The translations under genes were made by a program, and so were the position numbers. Under the pieces are notes generated by a model that had not been told where the DNA came from, searched no databases, and saw only the letters and a program-made list of their open reading frames with translations. From Novosphingobium profundi (GTDB taxonomy: Bacteria; Pseudomonadota; Alphaproteobacteria; Sphingomonadales; Sphingomonadaceae), in assembly GCF_018491765.1 (NCBI RefSeq), contig NZ_JABWCU010000008.1, forward strand, positions 211,034 to 275,033: 64,000 bases of DNA. Direction: 5' to 3'. The stretch's first letter is position 1, and each line of letters starts with the position of its first letter. Shown here piece by piece: positions 8,531 to 16,990 of the stretch.

Positions 8531-9381
8531 CGCCCTACGCCGAAGTGATTGGCGATCCGATCGCCCAGTCGAAGTCGCCGGTGATCCACAATTTCTGGAT
8601 CGAGCAGCTGGGGATCGAGGCGCGCTACGACCATTGCCACGTGACCCGCGAGGGCCTGGCCGACTACCTCGCGCAGCGCCGCGACGATCCGGCCTGGCGC
8701 GGGTGCAACGTCACGATGCCGCACAAGCTCGCGGTCATGCCCTTGCTCGACCGGCTCGAACCGATCGCCAAGACGATCGGCGCGGTGAACACGATCCTGC
8801 GCGAAGACGACGGCACGCTCACCGGCACCAACACCGACGCGCCCGGCTTCCTCGAGCCCTTGCGCCCCCTTCTGGCCAAAACCCATCTCTTCCGCATGGC
8901 GCGCGTCCTCGGCACGGGCGGCGCGGCACGTGCGATCGTCGCGGCGCTGGCGGCCGAGCACTTCACCATCGTGCTCGCCGGGCGCAGCCCCGAAAAGGCA
9001 CGTTCGATGCTCGACGAAATTGCGCCCGACGGCGAACACCACGCCATCGCGTTCGACCACTTCGCCGATGCCACCGATTTCGCCTTCGACGACCGCCAGG
9101 GTTGCTTCGACCTCATCGTCAACGCCAGCCCGCTGGGCATGACCGGGCAGCCCCCCCTGCCCTTCGACTTCAGCCATGCGCCGCCCGCCTCGGTGGTCTA
9201 CGACATCGTCACCAGCCCGCTCGAGACCGCCTTCCTGCGCGAGGCCCACGCGAAGGGCTTCGCCACCGTTGACGGACTCTCCATGCTGATCGGGCAGGCC
9301 GACGTTGCCTTCGCGCGCTTCTTTGGCGCGAAGGCGCCGCGCGAACACGACGAGGCCCTGCGCGCGCGGATCGCGTCCTGA
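8527..9381 (+). CDS. aroE: Shikimate dehydrogenase (NADP+)
   Basis: A 284-residue enzyme reducing 3-dehydroshikimate to shikimate in aromatic amino acid synthesis. The shikimate-binding SKS is at residues 15-17, the catalytic lysine in NVTMPHK is K67, and TNTDAPGF (from 101) and the NADP-binding GTGGAA (129-134) follow. The start ATG overlaps the maf stop by 4 nt. The order maf-aroE-coaE-dnaQ is conserved next to alphaproteobacterial origins. Confidence 0.96.
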   Translation: MTPYAEVIGDPIAQSKSPVIHNFWIEQLGIEARYDHCHVTREGLADYLAQRRDDPAWRGCNVTMPHKLAVMPLLDRLEPIAKTIGAVNTILREDDGTLTGTNTDAPGFLEPLRPLLAKTHLFRMARVLGTGGAARAIVAALAAEHFTIVLAGRSPEKARSMLDEIAPDGEHHAIAFDHFADATDFAFDDRQGCFDLIVNASPLGMTGQPPLPFDFSHAPPASVVYDIVTSPLETAFLREAHAKGFATVDGLSMLIGQADVAFARFFGAKAPREHDEALRARIAS

Positions 9382-9426
9382 GGCGCTCCTGAAGGAGCGT
9401 GCGGGACAATCGGGAGAGTTGAAAGG

Positions 9427-10044
9427 ATGACGAAAGCCGCGTCTGGAAAATCCGGTCCTTTCGTTCTTGGCCTCACCGGATCGATCGGCATGGGCAAGTC
9501 GACCGTTGCGGGCATGTTTCGCGAACTGGGCGTGCCGGTGTTCGATGCGGACGCCGAAGTCCATCGCCTGCAGGGGCCCGGTGGTGAACTGCTCGCTGCG
9601 ATCGAGGCCGCCTTTCCCGGCACGACCGGTCCCGCCGGTGTCGACCGGGGGGCTTTGGGCGCAGCCGTGTTCGGGGACCCGCATGCGCTCGCGCGGCTCG
9701 AGGCCATCGTCCATCCCGTGGTCGCGAATCGCCGCGCGGCGTTCCTGCGGGCCGAGGCCGCGCATCCTCTCCTTATTCTCGATATACCGCTGCTTTACGA
9801 AAAGGGCGGATACCGGGAGCTCGATGGCGTTGCGGTGGTCTCCGCGCCGCCTGCGGTCCAGCGCGAACGCGTGCTTGCGCGTGAGGGTATGAGCGCGGAA
9901 AAATTCGAGAGGATTCTGGCACTTCAGGTGCCCGACTCTAAGAAGAGGGAAAGGGCCGATTTCGTGATCGATACGGGAACCAGCCTGGAGGCGACGCGCG
10001 CGCAGGTTTGCGCGCTCGTGACGAAGTTGGGCCGTGCAGAATAA
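9427..10044 (+). CDS. coaE: Dephospho-CoA kinase
   Basis: A 205-residue P-loop kinase that phosphorylates the ribose 3'-OH of dephospho-CoA, the last step of coenzyme A synthesis. Walker A GSIGMGKS is at residues 18-25. The conserved DADAEVHRL and the DIPLLYEKG lid segment are both visible. Length is typical for a single-domain CoaE. A GAAAGG stretch lies directly before the ATG. Confidence 0.95.
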   Translation: MTKAASGKSGPFVLGLTGSIGMGKSTVAGMFRELGVPVFDADAEVHRLQGPGGELLAAIEAAFPGTTGPAGVDRGALGAAVFGDPHALARLEAIVHPVVANRRAAFLRAEAAHPLLILDIPLLYEKGGYRELDGVAVVSAPPAVQRERVLAREGMSAEKFERILALQVPDSKKRERADFVIDTGTSLEATRAQVCALVTKLGRAE

Positions 10045-10094
10045 TCGGCGTCCGGCCCTTGCACACGGGCCACGTCAGGCAGATATGAGATAAG

Positions 10095-10778
10095 ATGCGA
10101 GAGATTATCTTCGATACCGAAACGACCGGATTCGACCCCAAGAACGGGGACCGCATGGTTGAAATCGGATGCGTCGAGATGGTCAACCGGGTGGAAACGG
10201 GGCGCACCTACCACGCCTACTTCAACCCCGAACGGTCGATGCCCGCCGAAGCCGAGGCGGTCCATGGACTGTCCGACGCCTTCCTGGCCGACAAACCGCT
10301 TTTCGGTGCCTGTGCGCAGGAGTTCCTCGCCTTCATCGAGGACAGCCCGATGGTGGCGCACAACGCCAGCTTCGACTTCAACTTCATCAACGCCGAACTC
10401 GCGCTGGTGGGCCTGCCCGAGGTCAGCCGCGAGCGCATGGTCGACACCGTGGCGCTCGCCAAGGCACGCCATCCGGGCTCGAAGCTGTCGCTGGACGCGC
10501 TTTGCTCGCGCTATGGAATTGATCGAAGTCATCGTACCAAGCACGGCGCCTTGCTAGACGCCGAATTGTTGGCGCAGGTCTACGTCGAACTGCGTGGCGG
10601 TCGTCAGATCGGCCTCGAACTGGTCGCTGAAACAACTGAAATCGTGTCGGAAACCAAGGTCCTCGTCCGAAAGGACCGGCCTTTTCGACAGCCGCGTCCC
10701 CACGCGGCTACCCAAGCCGAGCTCGCGGCGCACGCCGCGTTCCTGGCAACGGTCGATACCCCGCTCTGGGGTGCCTGA
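10095..10778 (+). CDS. dnaQ: DNA polymerase III epsilon subunit (3'-5' proofreading exonuclease)
   Basis: A 227-residue DEDDh exonuclease that proofreads for the replicative polymerase. Exo I DTETTG is at residues 7-12, Exo II HNASFDFN at 89-96 and Exo III H150 with D155 in KHGALLDAEL. The C-terminal part (about 185-227) probably contacts the polymerase alpha subunit. Its position beside the origin is conserved in Caulobacter and Rickettsia. An in-frame ATG 9 nt earlier is less likely than the chosen start, which matches the family N-terminus. Confidence 0.96.
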   Translation: MREIIFDTETTGFDPKNGDRMVEIGCVEMVNRVETGRTYHAYFNPERSMPAEAEAVHGLSDAFLADKPLFGACAQEFLAFIEDSPMVAHNASFDFNFINAELALVGLPEVSRERMVDTVALAKARHPGSKLSLDALCSRYGIDRSHRTKHGALLDAELLAQVYVELRGGRQIGLELVAETTEIVSETKVLVRKDRPFRQPRPHAATQAELAAHAAFLATVDTPLWGA

Positions 10779-10805
10779 TAACAATAGCAAGAGGAGTATT
10801 CGCCC

Positions 10806-11393
10806 ATGGATATCCGTGTCTCCGGTCATCAAGTCGAAACCGGCGAGGCCCTGCAGATCCACGCCAACGAACGGCTGACGGCGATCACTGAAAAGTACTT
10901 CAACCGGGCTATATCGTCTCAGGTGACATTCGGCCGAGCGCCGGCCGGAGCTTTCCGCTGCGACATCGTGATGCACGCCATGCAGAACCTCGTACTCAAG
11001 GGCACCGGCCTCGCGCAGGACGCGCACGTCTCTCTCGACCAGGCTGCGGAGAAGATCGACAAGCAGCTGCGTCGCTACAAGCGCCGCCTCAAGGATCGCA
11101 GCGAGCAGGCCGCGCACGCCCTCGCCATGGCCGACGGCACGGTGATGGAAGAAGCGGCCTACACAATCTTCGAAGAGATTTCGCTTGAACATGAAGAAGA
11201 CATCGAGACCGATGCACCCGTGGTGATTGCCGAGACACGTGTCGACATTCCCGAGGCCACCGTTTCGGACGCGGTCATGATGCTCGACTTGCGCAACACT
11301 ACCGCGCTCTTCTTCAAAAATGCTGGCACCGGGCGCCATAATATGGTCTACCGCCGCGGCGACGGTTCGATCGGGTGGGTTGAACCGGCCTGA
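10806..11393 (+). CDS. hpf: Ribosome hibernation promoting factor, long form
   Basis: A 195-residue long-type HPF/RaiA protein. The N-terminal S30AE domain (about 1-105) binds the 30S decoding region, and the C-terminal domain (about 140-195, ending near VYRRGDGSIGW) drives 100S dimer formation. The strong RBS AAGAGGAG lies just upstream. It is followed by ptsN, the arrangement seen downstream of rpoN in many proteobacteria; rpoN itself is absent here. A hairpin sits between hpf and ptsN. Confidence 0.94.
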   Translation: MDIRVSGHQVETGEALQIHANERLTAITEKYFNRAISSQVTFGRAPAGAFRCDIVMHAMQNLVLKGTGLAQDAHVSLDQAAEKIDKQLRRYKRRLKDRSEQAAHALAMADGTVMEEAAYTIFEEISLEHEEDIETDAPVVIAETRVDIPEATVSDAVMMLDLRNTTALFFKNAGTGRHNMVYRRGDGSIGWVEPA

Positions 11394-11434
11394 CGGGCTT
11401 GCGCAATCCCGCATTTCTCGCAATGGGAAATGGT

Positions 11435-11458
11435 CAGCCCCCGAGTTTTCGGGGGCTG
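11435..11458 (+). terminator. Intergenic hairpin between hpf and ptsN (weak terminator or attenuator)
   Basis: A perfect 10 bp stem (CAGCCCCCGA with TCGGGGGCTG) closes a 4 nt loop GTTT. It is not followed by a T tract, so full termination is doubtful. It may reduce read-through from hpf into ptsN or stabilise the hpf mRNA end. Confidence 0.5.
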
Positions 11459-11511
11459 GTCGTGCACAGATTAGATGGAAGAATGGTCATCCGACCTCAC
11501 TACACGCCGCA

Positions 11512-11973
11512 ATGACCAGTCTCTTCACCCTGTTGCCGGCCGCTGTCACCGCCATCGACGTTGACGGCAAGGACGCCATCTTCAAGCATATCGCGGGCGT
11601 GTTCGCGCAGGTCTATGGCCTTGATCGCGAGATTGTCCTTGCCAGCATCCTTGAACGCGAACAGCTTGGCAGCACCGGTTTCGGGCGCCGCGTCGCCATT
11701 CCGCATGCGCGGATCGAAGGGTTGAAGCGCCCGGTCGCCGCGGTCGTGCGGCTGAATACCCCGGTCGAGTTCCAGTCCGCCGACGGTTTGCCGGTTGACC
11801 TCGTGTTCGGCCTGCTCTCGCCTTACGGCGCGGGCGCCACGCACCTTCATGCGCTGGCCGCGATCTCGCGCATGATGCGCAACGAGCGCATGCACGATGC
11901 GCTGATGGACGCGCCCGGCCCCGAGGCGCTCTACGCGCTGCTCAGCAATGTCATCGAGCGCGATGCTGCCTGA
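11512..11973 (+). CDS. ptsN: PTS-Ntr EIIA component (nitrogen regulatory IIA protein)
   Basis: A 153-residue EIIA-Ntr protein that receives phosphate from NPr on a histidine and regulates other proteins rather than transporting sugar. The phospho-acceptor is H65 in VAIPHARIEG; GLLSPYGAGATHLHALA further on is also conserved. I place the start at the ATG at 11512, because the upstream open frame has no family sequence. Its end overlaps the next gene by about 11 nt. Confidence 0.92.
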   Translation: MTSLFTLLPAAVTAIDVDGKDAIFKHIAGVFAQVYGLDREIVLASILEREQLGSTGFGRRVAIPHARIEGLKRPVAAVVRLNTPVEFQSADGLPVDLVFGLLSPYGAGATHLHALAAISRMMRNERMHDALMDAPGPEALYALLSNVIERDAA

Positions 11974-12436
11974 AGCGGGCCCGACCGGCGCAAACCTGCA
12001 CTGGCGCGCGCTGGAAAGCCTCTACGCCTCGGCTGCGATCAACCAGACCTTCGAATCCTCGCTCGAGATCCTGGGTGAAGGGCGTGCGCGCATTCATTTC
12101 GACGTCACCCCGGCGGTGTTCCATGCGGCTGGCGCCGCGCACGGCACGATCTATTTCAAGATGCTCGACGATGCAGCCTTCTACGCGGCCAACACCTTGG
12201 TGACCGATCGCTTCCTGCTGACGACTTCGTTCAACCTGCACCTGACCAAGCCGATCACCGGCGGGCGCCTTGTCGCCGAGGGGACCTGGGTGAGCGGGCG
12301 GCGGCGGGTCTTCGTTGCGGAATCGCGCCTGATCGACGAGGCCGGCGATGAGGTCGGCCGGGGCAGCGGCACCTTCATGCGCTCGCGCATCGCTCTCTCG
12401 AGCCTGGCCGGTTACGGCGCGGCCACGAAGCGCTGA
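11963..12436 (+). CDS. PaaI family hotdog-fold thioesterase
   Basis: A roughly 157-residue single hotdog-domain protein (4HBT/PaaI type), predicted to hydrolyse acyl-CoA thioesters in the cytoplasm. The conserved hotdog helix region is AAGAAHGTIYFKMLDDAAF, with the GG/HG-D pattern of the PaaI family. It overlaps the end of ptsN. Two ATGs are possible (11948 and 11963); neither has a strong RBS and I use the second. The substrate is unknown. Confidence 0.82.
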   Translation: MLPEAGPTGANLHWRALESLYASAAINQTFESSLEILGEGRARIHFDVTPAVFHAAGAAHGTIYFKMLDDAAFYAANTLVTDRFLLTTSFNLHLTKPITGGRLVAEGTWVSGRRRVFVAESRLIDEAGDEVGRGSGTFMRSRIALSSLAGYGAATKR

Positions 12437-12440
12437 GCCG

Positions 12441-12770
12441 GTGGACGCCCGCCTTCCCGCACATCTCGAAGTGAGCGGCCTGTTGCGCCGCGTCGAAGCC
12501 GAAGGCGGCTTCGGGATGGTGCTGAGCAAGGGCGAGCGCGACGCCGGTACGCTCATGCTCGTGCTGGTTGAAAAAGGCCGTGATTCAAGAGCTTATGAAC
12601 GCATGCCGCAGCTCGACGGAACTCGGTCCTGGACGCTTTCCAAAGCTCAAGATCCTGAAAAACCTTGGGAATTTTCCGAATTTCTGGACCGGCGCGGCGC
12701 GCAGGACCCCGATTTGTGGATCGTAGAACTGGACGTCTCCGATTCCGAGCGGTTCATCGTTAACGGTTAG
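12441..12770 (+). CDS. DUF1491 family protein
   Basis: A 109-residue protein of the DUF1491 family, found in alphaproteobacteria, with no known function. The typical pattern is an N-terminal ARLPAHLEVSGLLRR, a glycine-rich turn, and a C-terminal DPDLWIVELDV. It has no signal peptide or membrane segment. The start is GTG at 12441, 4 nt after the thioesterase stop, so it is probably translated from the same mRNA. Confidence 0.85.
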   Translation: MDARLPAHLEVSGLLRRVEAEGGFGMVLSKGERDAGTLMLVLVEKGRDSRAYERMPQLDGTRSWTLSKAQDPEKPWEFSEFLDRRGAQDPDLWIVELDVSDSERFIVNG

Positions 12771-12932
12771 TTTTCGGCCTTGACTTGCAAGCCTTGCAAG
12801 CTAAACGGCCCGTCGCAGACGCGAAAGCGGCCACGGTGGCATTTCGGCACACCAGGCTAGCACGCAGACGGGGGATCGTCGGCAGGCTCGAACGAATAGG
12901 AAACGGCTCTCAGAGCCATTTCGTTCCAGCCT

Positions 12933-13646
12933 GTGTCGGACCGGTTCACCGCATTTGACCTTGTGTTGATGGGTACGAAGCTTGAATGGGCGAGCGCACT
13001 GGCGCTGGCCGCATCTGTTGTTACTGCCGTATTGAGCACCCAGGGTTCGGGTGCCGCCGCGTCGGATTATCTTCCGATACCGGCCATCATGCAGGAACCC
13101 GCGCAGCCGGTCCTCGAGGCCCCTGCCCCCTCCGCGACCGCTTCCGCCGTCGGCGATGATGCCAAGGACGATGTGACCTTCGTTGCGCGTCCCGTGGTTC
13201 AGGCCCTTCCGGAAGAGCCGGTCGAGGACACCGCGACCTCGCTCGCGCAGCTTGTCGCCATGCAGGACATGCCCGAGCAGCTCAGCCGCGACATGCGCTG
13301 TCTTGCCGGCGCGATCTATTTCGAGGCGCGCGGGGAATCGCTCGAAGGCCAGCTTGCGGTCGGCCGCGTGGTCGTCAACCGCAGCGATTCGGGCCGTTTC
13401 CCCGACAGCTACTGCGGCGTCGTGCTGCAGCCCTCGCAGTTCTCGTTCGTGCGCCGTGGGCGCCTGCCGCACATTCCGCAGAAGTCGGCGGCGTGGAAGC
13501 GTGCCGTTGCGGTTGCCAGCATTGCGGTGGCCGACAGCTGGACCAATCCCGCCAAGGGCGCGCTGTTCTTCCATTCGGCGCGCGTGTCGCCGCGCTGGAG
13601 CCGCAATCGGCTGGCCCGCGTCGACAACCACGTTTTCTATCGCTGA
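12933..13646 (+). CDS. SleB-like cell wall hydrolase
   Basis: A secreted or membrane-anchored peptidoglycan hydrolase of the SleB/Hydrolase_2 family. A hydrophobic segment near residues 17-35 acts as signal or anchor, then a Pro/Ala/Glu-rich linker leads to the catalytic domain (about 115-237). That domain opens with CLAGAIYFEARGES, which carries the family glutamate, and continues with AVGRVVVNR and QFSFV. The start is uncertain: GTG at 12933 as listed, or ATG at 12969; neither has a clear RBS. A possible promoter TTGACT-N16-TAAACG lies at 12780-12807. The gene ends before a strong terminator. Confidence 0.87.
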   Translation: MSDRFTAFDLVLMGTKLEWASALALAASVVTAVLSTQGSGAAASDYLPIPAIMQEPAQPVLEAPAPSATASAVGDDAKDDVTFVARPVVQALPEEPVEDTATSLAQLVAMQDMPEQLSRDMRCLAGAIYFEARGESLEGQLAVGRVVVNRSDSGRFPDSYCGVVLQPSQFSFVRRGRLPHIPQKSAAWKRAVAVASIAVADSWTNPAKGALFFHSARVSPRWSRNRLARVDNHVFYR

Positions 13647-13662
13647 TAGCCCTTTGTAGAAC

Positions 13663-13700
13663 GGGCAGCGCAGGCGGTTGGCCTACGCTGCCCTTTTTTT
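13663..13700 (+). terminator. Rho-independent terminator after the cell wall hydrolase gene
   Basis: A 13 bp stem with one mismatch (13663-13675 with 13681-13693) closes a GGTTG loop and is followed by seven Ts. It ends the rightward gene; the convergent xthA gene ends only 17 bp further on. Confidence 0.88.
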
Positions 13701-13716
13701 GCCTTCCAGTGCCGTG

Positions 13717-14490
13717 TCAGGCGCGCAATTCGACCCAGACGGGTGCATGGTCGCTGGCCTTCTCACGGCCCCTGTGGGCCTTGTCCACGCCGCAGGCGAT
13801 GAGCCGGTCGGCGAGTTCGGGCGAGAGCAGCGCGTGATCGATGCGAAAGCCGTGGTCGCGCGGCCAGGCGCCGGCCTGGTAATCCCAATAGGTCCACACG
13901 CCGCCTTGCGGGTTGTGTGTCGCGATCGCGTCGGTCCAGCCATCGCCGAGCAGGCGGAAATAGGCGTCGCGCGATTCCGGCTGCATCAGGGCGTCGCTCG
14001 CCATCGCGGCGGGCGACCAGATGTCGCGGTCATGCGGGATGACGTTGAAGTCGCCGGTGACGATTGCCGGCACTTCCTCGGCGCGAATCTGGGCCATGCG
14101 CGCGCGTAGCCGTTCCATCCAGCGCAGCTTGTAGTCGAACTTGGGGCCGGGCACCGGATTGCCGTTGGGAAGGTAGATGCCCGCAACGCGCACGCCGAAG
14201 ACGTCGACCTCGAGATAGCGCGCGTGATCGTCCTCGGGCTCGCCAGCGAGGCCCCGCTGGACTTCGACGGGCATTTCCCCGTCGGCGAGGATGGCGACGC
14301 CGTTGAAGCTCTTCTGGCCGTGCCACAGGCCCTTGTAGCCCAGCTTCTCGAACTCGGCGATCGGGAAGCCCTCGTCCTGCGACTTGATTTCCTGCAGGCA
14401 GGCGACGGCCGGGCGCGTTTCCGCGAGCCATTCGAGCAGGCGGGGCAGGCGTGCCTTGACGCCGTTGATGTTGAAGCTGGCGATTTTCAT
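13717..14490 (-). CDS. xthA: Exodeoxyribonuclease III
   Basis: A 257-residue AP endonuclease/3'-exonuclease of the EEP superfamily for base excision repair. Key motifs are SFNINGVKARL at the N-terminus, the metal-binding glutamate E34 in LQEIKSQ, GDFNVIPHDRD in the middle, and the C-terminal SDHAPVWV with the catalytic Asp-His pair. The ATG at 14490 follows GAGAAGG at good spacing; an upstream in-frame ATG (14508) is less likely. Confidence 0.94.
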   Translation of the reverse strand: MKIASFNINGVKARLPRLLEWLAETRPAVACLQEIKSQDEGFPIAEFEKLGYKGLWHGQKSFNGVAILADGEMPVEVQRGLAGEPEDDHARYLEVDVFGVRVAGIYLPNGNPVPGPKFDYKLRWMERLRARMAQIRAEEVPAIVTGDFNVIPHDRDIWSPAAMASDALMQPESRDAYFRLLGDGWTDAIATHNPQGGVWTYWDYQAGAWPRDHGFRIDHALLSPELADRLIACGVDKAHRGREKASDHAPVWVELRA

Positions 14491-14587
14491 GGTTCGCCTT
14501 CTCGACAAGGCCGAGGGGCCGCGTCAAGGCCTTCGCGGATGTTTCCGGCGGGTCGGGCGCGGTTGTCCCCGCGCGCCCGTGCCGGAA

Positions 14588-14920
14588 TCAGATGCTGAAG
14601 CTGGATCCGCAGCCGCATCCCGCGGCCGCCATCGGATTCTCGACCCGGAACGCGGCGCCGCCAAGCGATTCCACGTAGTCGACCACGCAGCCGGTCACGA
14701 GATCGAGGCTCACGGTGTCGACGACGAGGCGGACCCCGTCAGTCTCGGCCACGCAGTCGTCCGCCTCGGGCGCCTCCGCGAGGCCGAACTTGTACTGGAA
14801 GCCCGAACAGCCGCCGCCTTCGACCGAAAGCCGCAGGATCGCGGGCTTGCCCTGTTTCTGCGCGATCGTGGCGACACGGGCGGCGGCAGAGGGGCTCAGA
14901 GTGATTGCGGGCTGTTCCAT
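14588..14920 (-). CDS. erpA: Iron-sulfur cluster insertion protein ErpA (A-type carrier)
   Basis: A 110-residue A-type Fe-S carrier. The three cluster ligands are C38 in GGGCSGF, and C102 and C104 in the C-terminal GCGCGSSF. It delivers clusters to apo-proteins. A second A-type protein, SufA, ends the suf operon at 49 kb in this window, so the organism has at least two such carriers. A 14 bp perfect palindrome GGCCCGTACGGGCC (14933-14946) lies just upstream and could be an operator. Confidence 0.93.
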   Translation of the reverse strand: MEQPAITLSPSAAARVATIAQKQGKPAILRLSVEGGGCSGFQYKFGLAEAPEADDCVAETDGVRLVVDTVSLDLVTGCVVDYVESLGGAAFRVENPMAAAGCGCGSSFSI

Positions 14921-15041
14921 GGCGCCAATGTAGGCCCGTACGGGCCCATCGACAAGTTCGACGCGCTCACGTGCCTCGTGCTGGACGTGAGCGCGCGTGT
15001 CGGGGCCCTGCCGATGGCCCCTGCCCTGCTGTTTCCCGAGG

Positions 15042-15467
15042 TCAGGCCATCTGGATGTAGTCGCGCATCGCCGCGGCTTCGCCCTCGACCTTGTCGATGC
15101 GGTACTTGACGATGTCGCCGATCGAGACGAATCCGATCATCCGTCCGCCCCGGACCACCGGCAGGTGGCGAATGCGGCGCTTGGTCATCATCGCCAGCGC
15201 GGTCATCGCGGAGGTCTCGGGCTCGACCGTGACCGGGGGCGTCGTCATGACCTCGCGCACGGGCATGTCGAGCACTGCGGCGCCGAATTCGCGCAGGCGA
15301 TAGAGGACGTCGCGTTCGGAGAAGATGCCCGCGATCGTCTCGCCGTCCATGACCGGAAGCGCGCCGATGCGGCGGTCGGCGAGCAGGCTCGCGGCCTCGC
15401 GCACGCTGGCCGAGGCGGGGCAGGTTACAATGTCGTGGTGACCCTCGATTATCCTTTCAATCGTCAT
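15042..15467 (-). CDS. CBS domain-containing protein
   Basis: A 141-residue cytoplasmic protein made of two CBS motifs (about 10-65 and 75-130) that together form one Bateman module, usually binding adenine nucleotides. Typical CBS strings are IGALPVMDGETIAGIFSERD and IRHLPVVRGGRMIGFVSIGD. No effector domain is attached. The start at 15467 follows AGAGGGA at good distance. Its partner is unknown. Confidence 0.88.
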   Translation of the reverse strand: MTIERIIEGHHDIVTCPASASVREAASLLADRRIGALPVMDGETIAGIFSERDVLYRLREFGAAVLDMPVREVMTTPPVTVEPETSAMTALAMMTKRRIRHLPVVRGGRMIGFVSIGDIVKYRIDKVEGEAAAMRDYIQMA

Positions 15468-15816
15468 CCATGGCTCTCCCTCTGCTAGAGCGCTGTGCCG
15501 GACTCGTTGGACCGGCGAGGCACAGCGTATCACAGGCTCTTCCCGTCTGCCACTTGCGCACAGTTACAGGGGGTGGGGTTCAGGACCTGGTTATCTTCTG
15601 GTCTCGGGACATCACAAAGCATGCGAGTTTCAAGGGGTTTACCACCCCTTGACCCCGTATACCGTCGAGCCCGGCACCGTGCGCGAGGCGTCCGGACCCG
15701 ACTGCCCGGGACGGTCGTGGGAGCTCGCGGGGCCCTGCCCCTCGAAATCCTCCCTTGAGCCTCTTGGAACCCGCCCCCTCTTGCCGCCGTCCCCGCAAAG
15801 GCGCAGAGGGAGAGTC
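15468..15816. other. Intergenic region with palindromic repeat copy 2
   Basis: A 349 bp non-coding stretch between the divergent CBS-domain gene and a small membrane protein gene. It holds the second copy of the 38 bp repeat (15629-15666). Apart from that I see no gene or clear RNA in it. Confidence 0.5.
15629..15666 (-). repeat. 38 bp palindromic dispersed repeat, copy 2 (inverted)
   Basis: Exact reverse complement of 1706-1743 over 38 bp, with the same 8 bp stem and 5 nt loop core. The flanking bases differ, so the repeat unit itself is what is conserved. Confidence 0.7.
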
Positions 15817-16113
15817 ATGGCACGCCCCTCCCCCCTCGACGATCCCGAGAAGGCCGCCCACGCCTGGGCGCGCTACTTGCGCATCATGCGCTGGATGATG
15901 CTGGTGACGGTGGGGCTGGTGGTGGCCGCGATCGTGCTGCTCTACCGTTCGAACGGGGCGGTCTCGATCCATTTCTACATCGCCTCGGCGCTGGGCGTGG
16001 GCTTTACGATGCTGCTTGCCTCGGCGCTGATGGGTCTTGCGTTCCTGTCGAGCGGGACTGGCCATGACGAGGCCGTCGCCGATCCGCTCGAGGATGAGCG
16101 CGACCGACCCTGA
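15817..16113 (+). CDS. Small integral membrane protein
   Basis: A 98-residue protein with two hydrophobic segments (about 27-47 and 55-80) and a charged, acidic C-terminus. The ATG at 15817 follows AGAGGGAGAG, a strong RBS. I do not recognise a named family. It is convergent with the ferredoxin-domain gene, 16 bp away. Function unknown. Confidence 0.65.
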   Translation: MARPSPLDDPEKAAHAWARYLRIMRWMMLVTVGLVVAAIVLLYRSNGAVSIHFYIASALGVGFTMLLASALMGLAFLSSGTGHDEAVADPLEDERDRP

Positions 16114-16129
16114 AAGCCTCAGGCGTCGT

Positions 16130-16498
16130 TCATTCCGGATGGAGGCGGTAGGCTTCGACCGGCTCGCCGCCGATCAGGTGCTGCTGGATGATCGCCTCGA
16201 GCACGTCTTCGGTGCAAGAGTGGTACCAGACCCCATCGGGCCAGACCACGGCGACGGGCCCCGCCGCGCAGATGCGCAGGCAATCCGCCTTGGTGCGGGC
16301 CACCCCGCCCTGCCCGTCGAGCCCGAGCTGCTTCAACCGCTTCTTGAGATACTTCCAGGCGGCCTGGCCCTTCTCGGGCGAGCAACACTTGGCCTTTTGC
16401 GGCTCGGCGCACAGGAAGATGTGGCGCGTGATCGCCTCTCCACCCGTCTTGCCAAGCGCCTTGCGCGCCGTGTGCAGTTCGTCCGGATCGACGCTCAC
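16130..16498 (-). CDS. (2Fe-2S) ferredoxin domain-containing protein, thioredoxin-like
   Basis: A 122-residue protein of the thioredoxin-like [2Fe-2S] ferredoxin type. Candidate cluster ligands are C30, C38 or C39, C73 and C77 ([15 protein letters not shown] and [11 protein letters not shown]), the usual spacing for this fold. The GTG start overlaps the stop of the upstream thioesterase in GTGA, so translation is coupled. A role in electron transfer is inferred from the fold; no partner is evident. Confidence 0.83.
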   Translation of the reverse strand: MSVDPDELHTARKALGKTGGEAITRHIFLCAEPQKAKCCSPEKGQAAWKYLKKRLKQLGLDGQGGVARTKADCLRICAAGPVAVVWPDGVWYHSCTEDVLEAIIQQHLIGGEPVEAYRLHPE

Positions 16499-16917
16499 GG
16501 GCGCAGCATCCAGTCGTCGAGGCCCTCGGGAAGCGGTACCGTCTTGCCCTCCCCGTTCACCGCCACCGTCACGCAGCGCGAGAAGGCGACGGCTGCGCCG
16601 TCCTGCGTCAGGACGTGCACCATGGTCATGCTGGTGGTGCCCAGGCGTTCGAGCGCGCAGTAGACGCTGACGGGCGCGGGATAGTCGGTTTCGCGCAAGT
16701 ATTCGATGTTGAGGCTGACCACCATCGTGCTCAGCCCCGCGAACTGCGCGCGCAGGCCCGAGGCGCGGTAGAAGCGCACACGGGCGTCCTCGACATAGGC
16801 CGCGATCGCGACGTTGTTGACGTGGTGGTTGAGATCGAGATCGGCGAAGCGCGGGGCGATCTCGCAATGGAAGGGGTAGCGGGCGGCGTCGAGCAGCCGG
16901 GGATCGGGTTTTGCCAT
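16495..16917 (-). CDS. 4HBT hotdog-fold acyl-CoA thioesterase
   Basis: A 140-residue single hotdog domain of the 4-hydroxybenzoyl-CoA thioesterase/YbgC type. The signature [12 protein letters not shown] near residue 23 carries the catalytic aspartate. It probably hydrolyses short or medium acyl-CoAs in the cytoplasm. The ATG at 16917 fits the family N-terminus. It overlaps the downstream ferredoxin-domain gene by 4 nt. Confidence 0.87.
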   Translation of the reverse strand: MAKPDPRLLDAARYPFHCEIAPRFADLDLNHHVNNVAIAAYVEDARVRFYRASGLRAQFAGLSTMVVSLNIEYLRETDYPAPVSVYCALERLGTTSMTMVHVLTQDGAAVAFSRCVTVAVNGEGKTVPLPEGLDDWMLRP

Positions 16918-16990
16918 GGAACGACATCTAGGACGGCGCACGGCCGCGATCCAGTGCCTGTCTTGCGCTGCCGGGCGGGTGAACCCTGTT

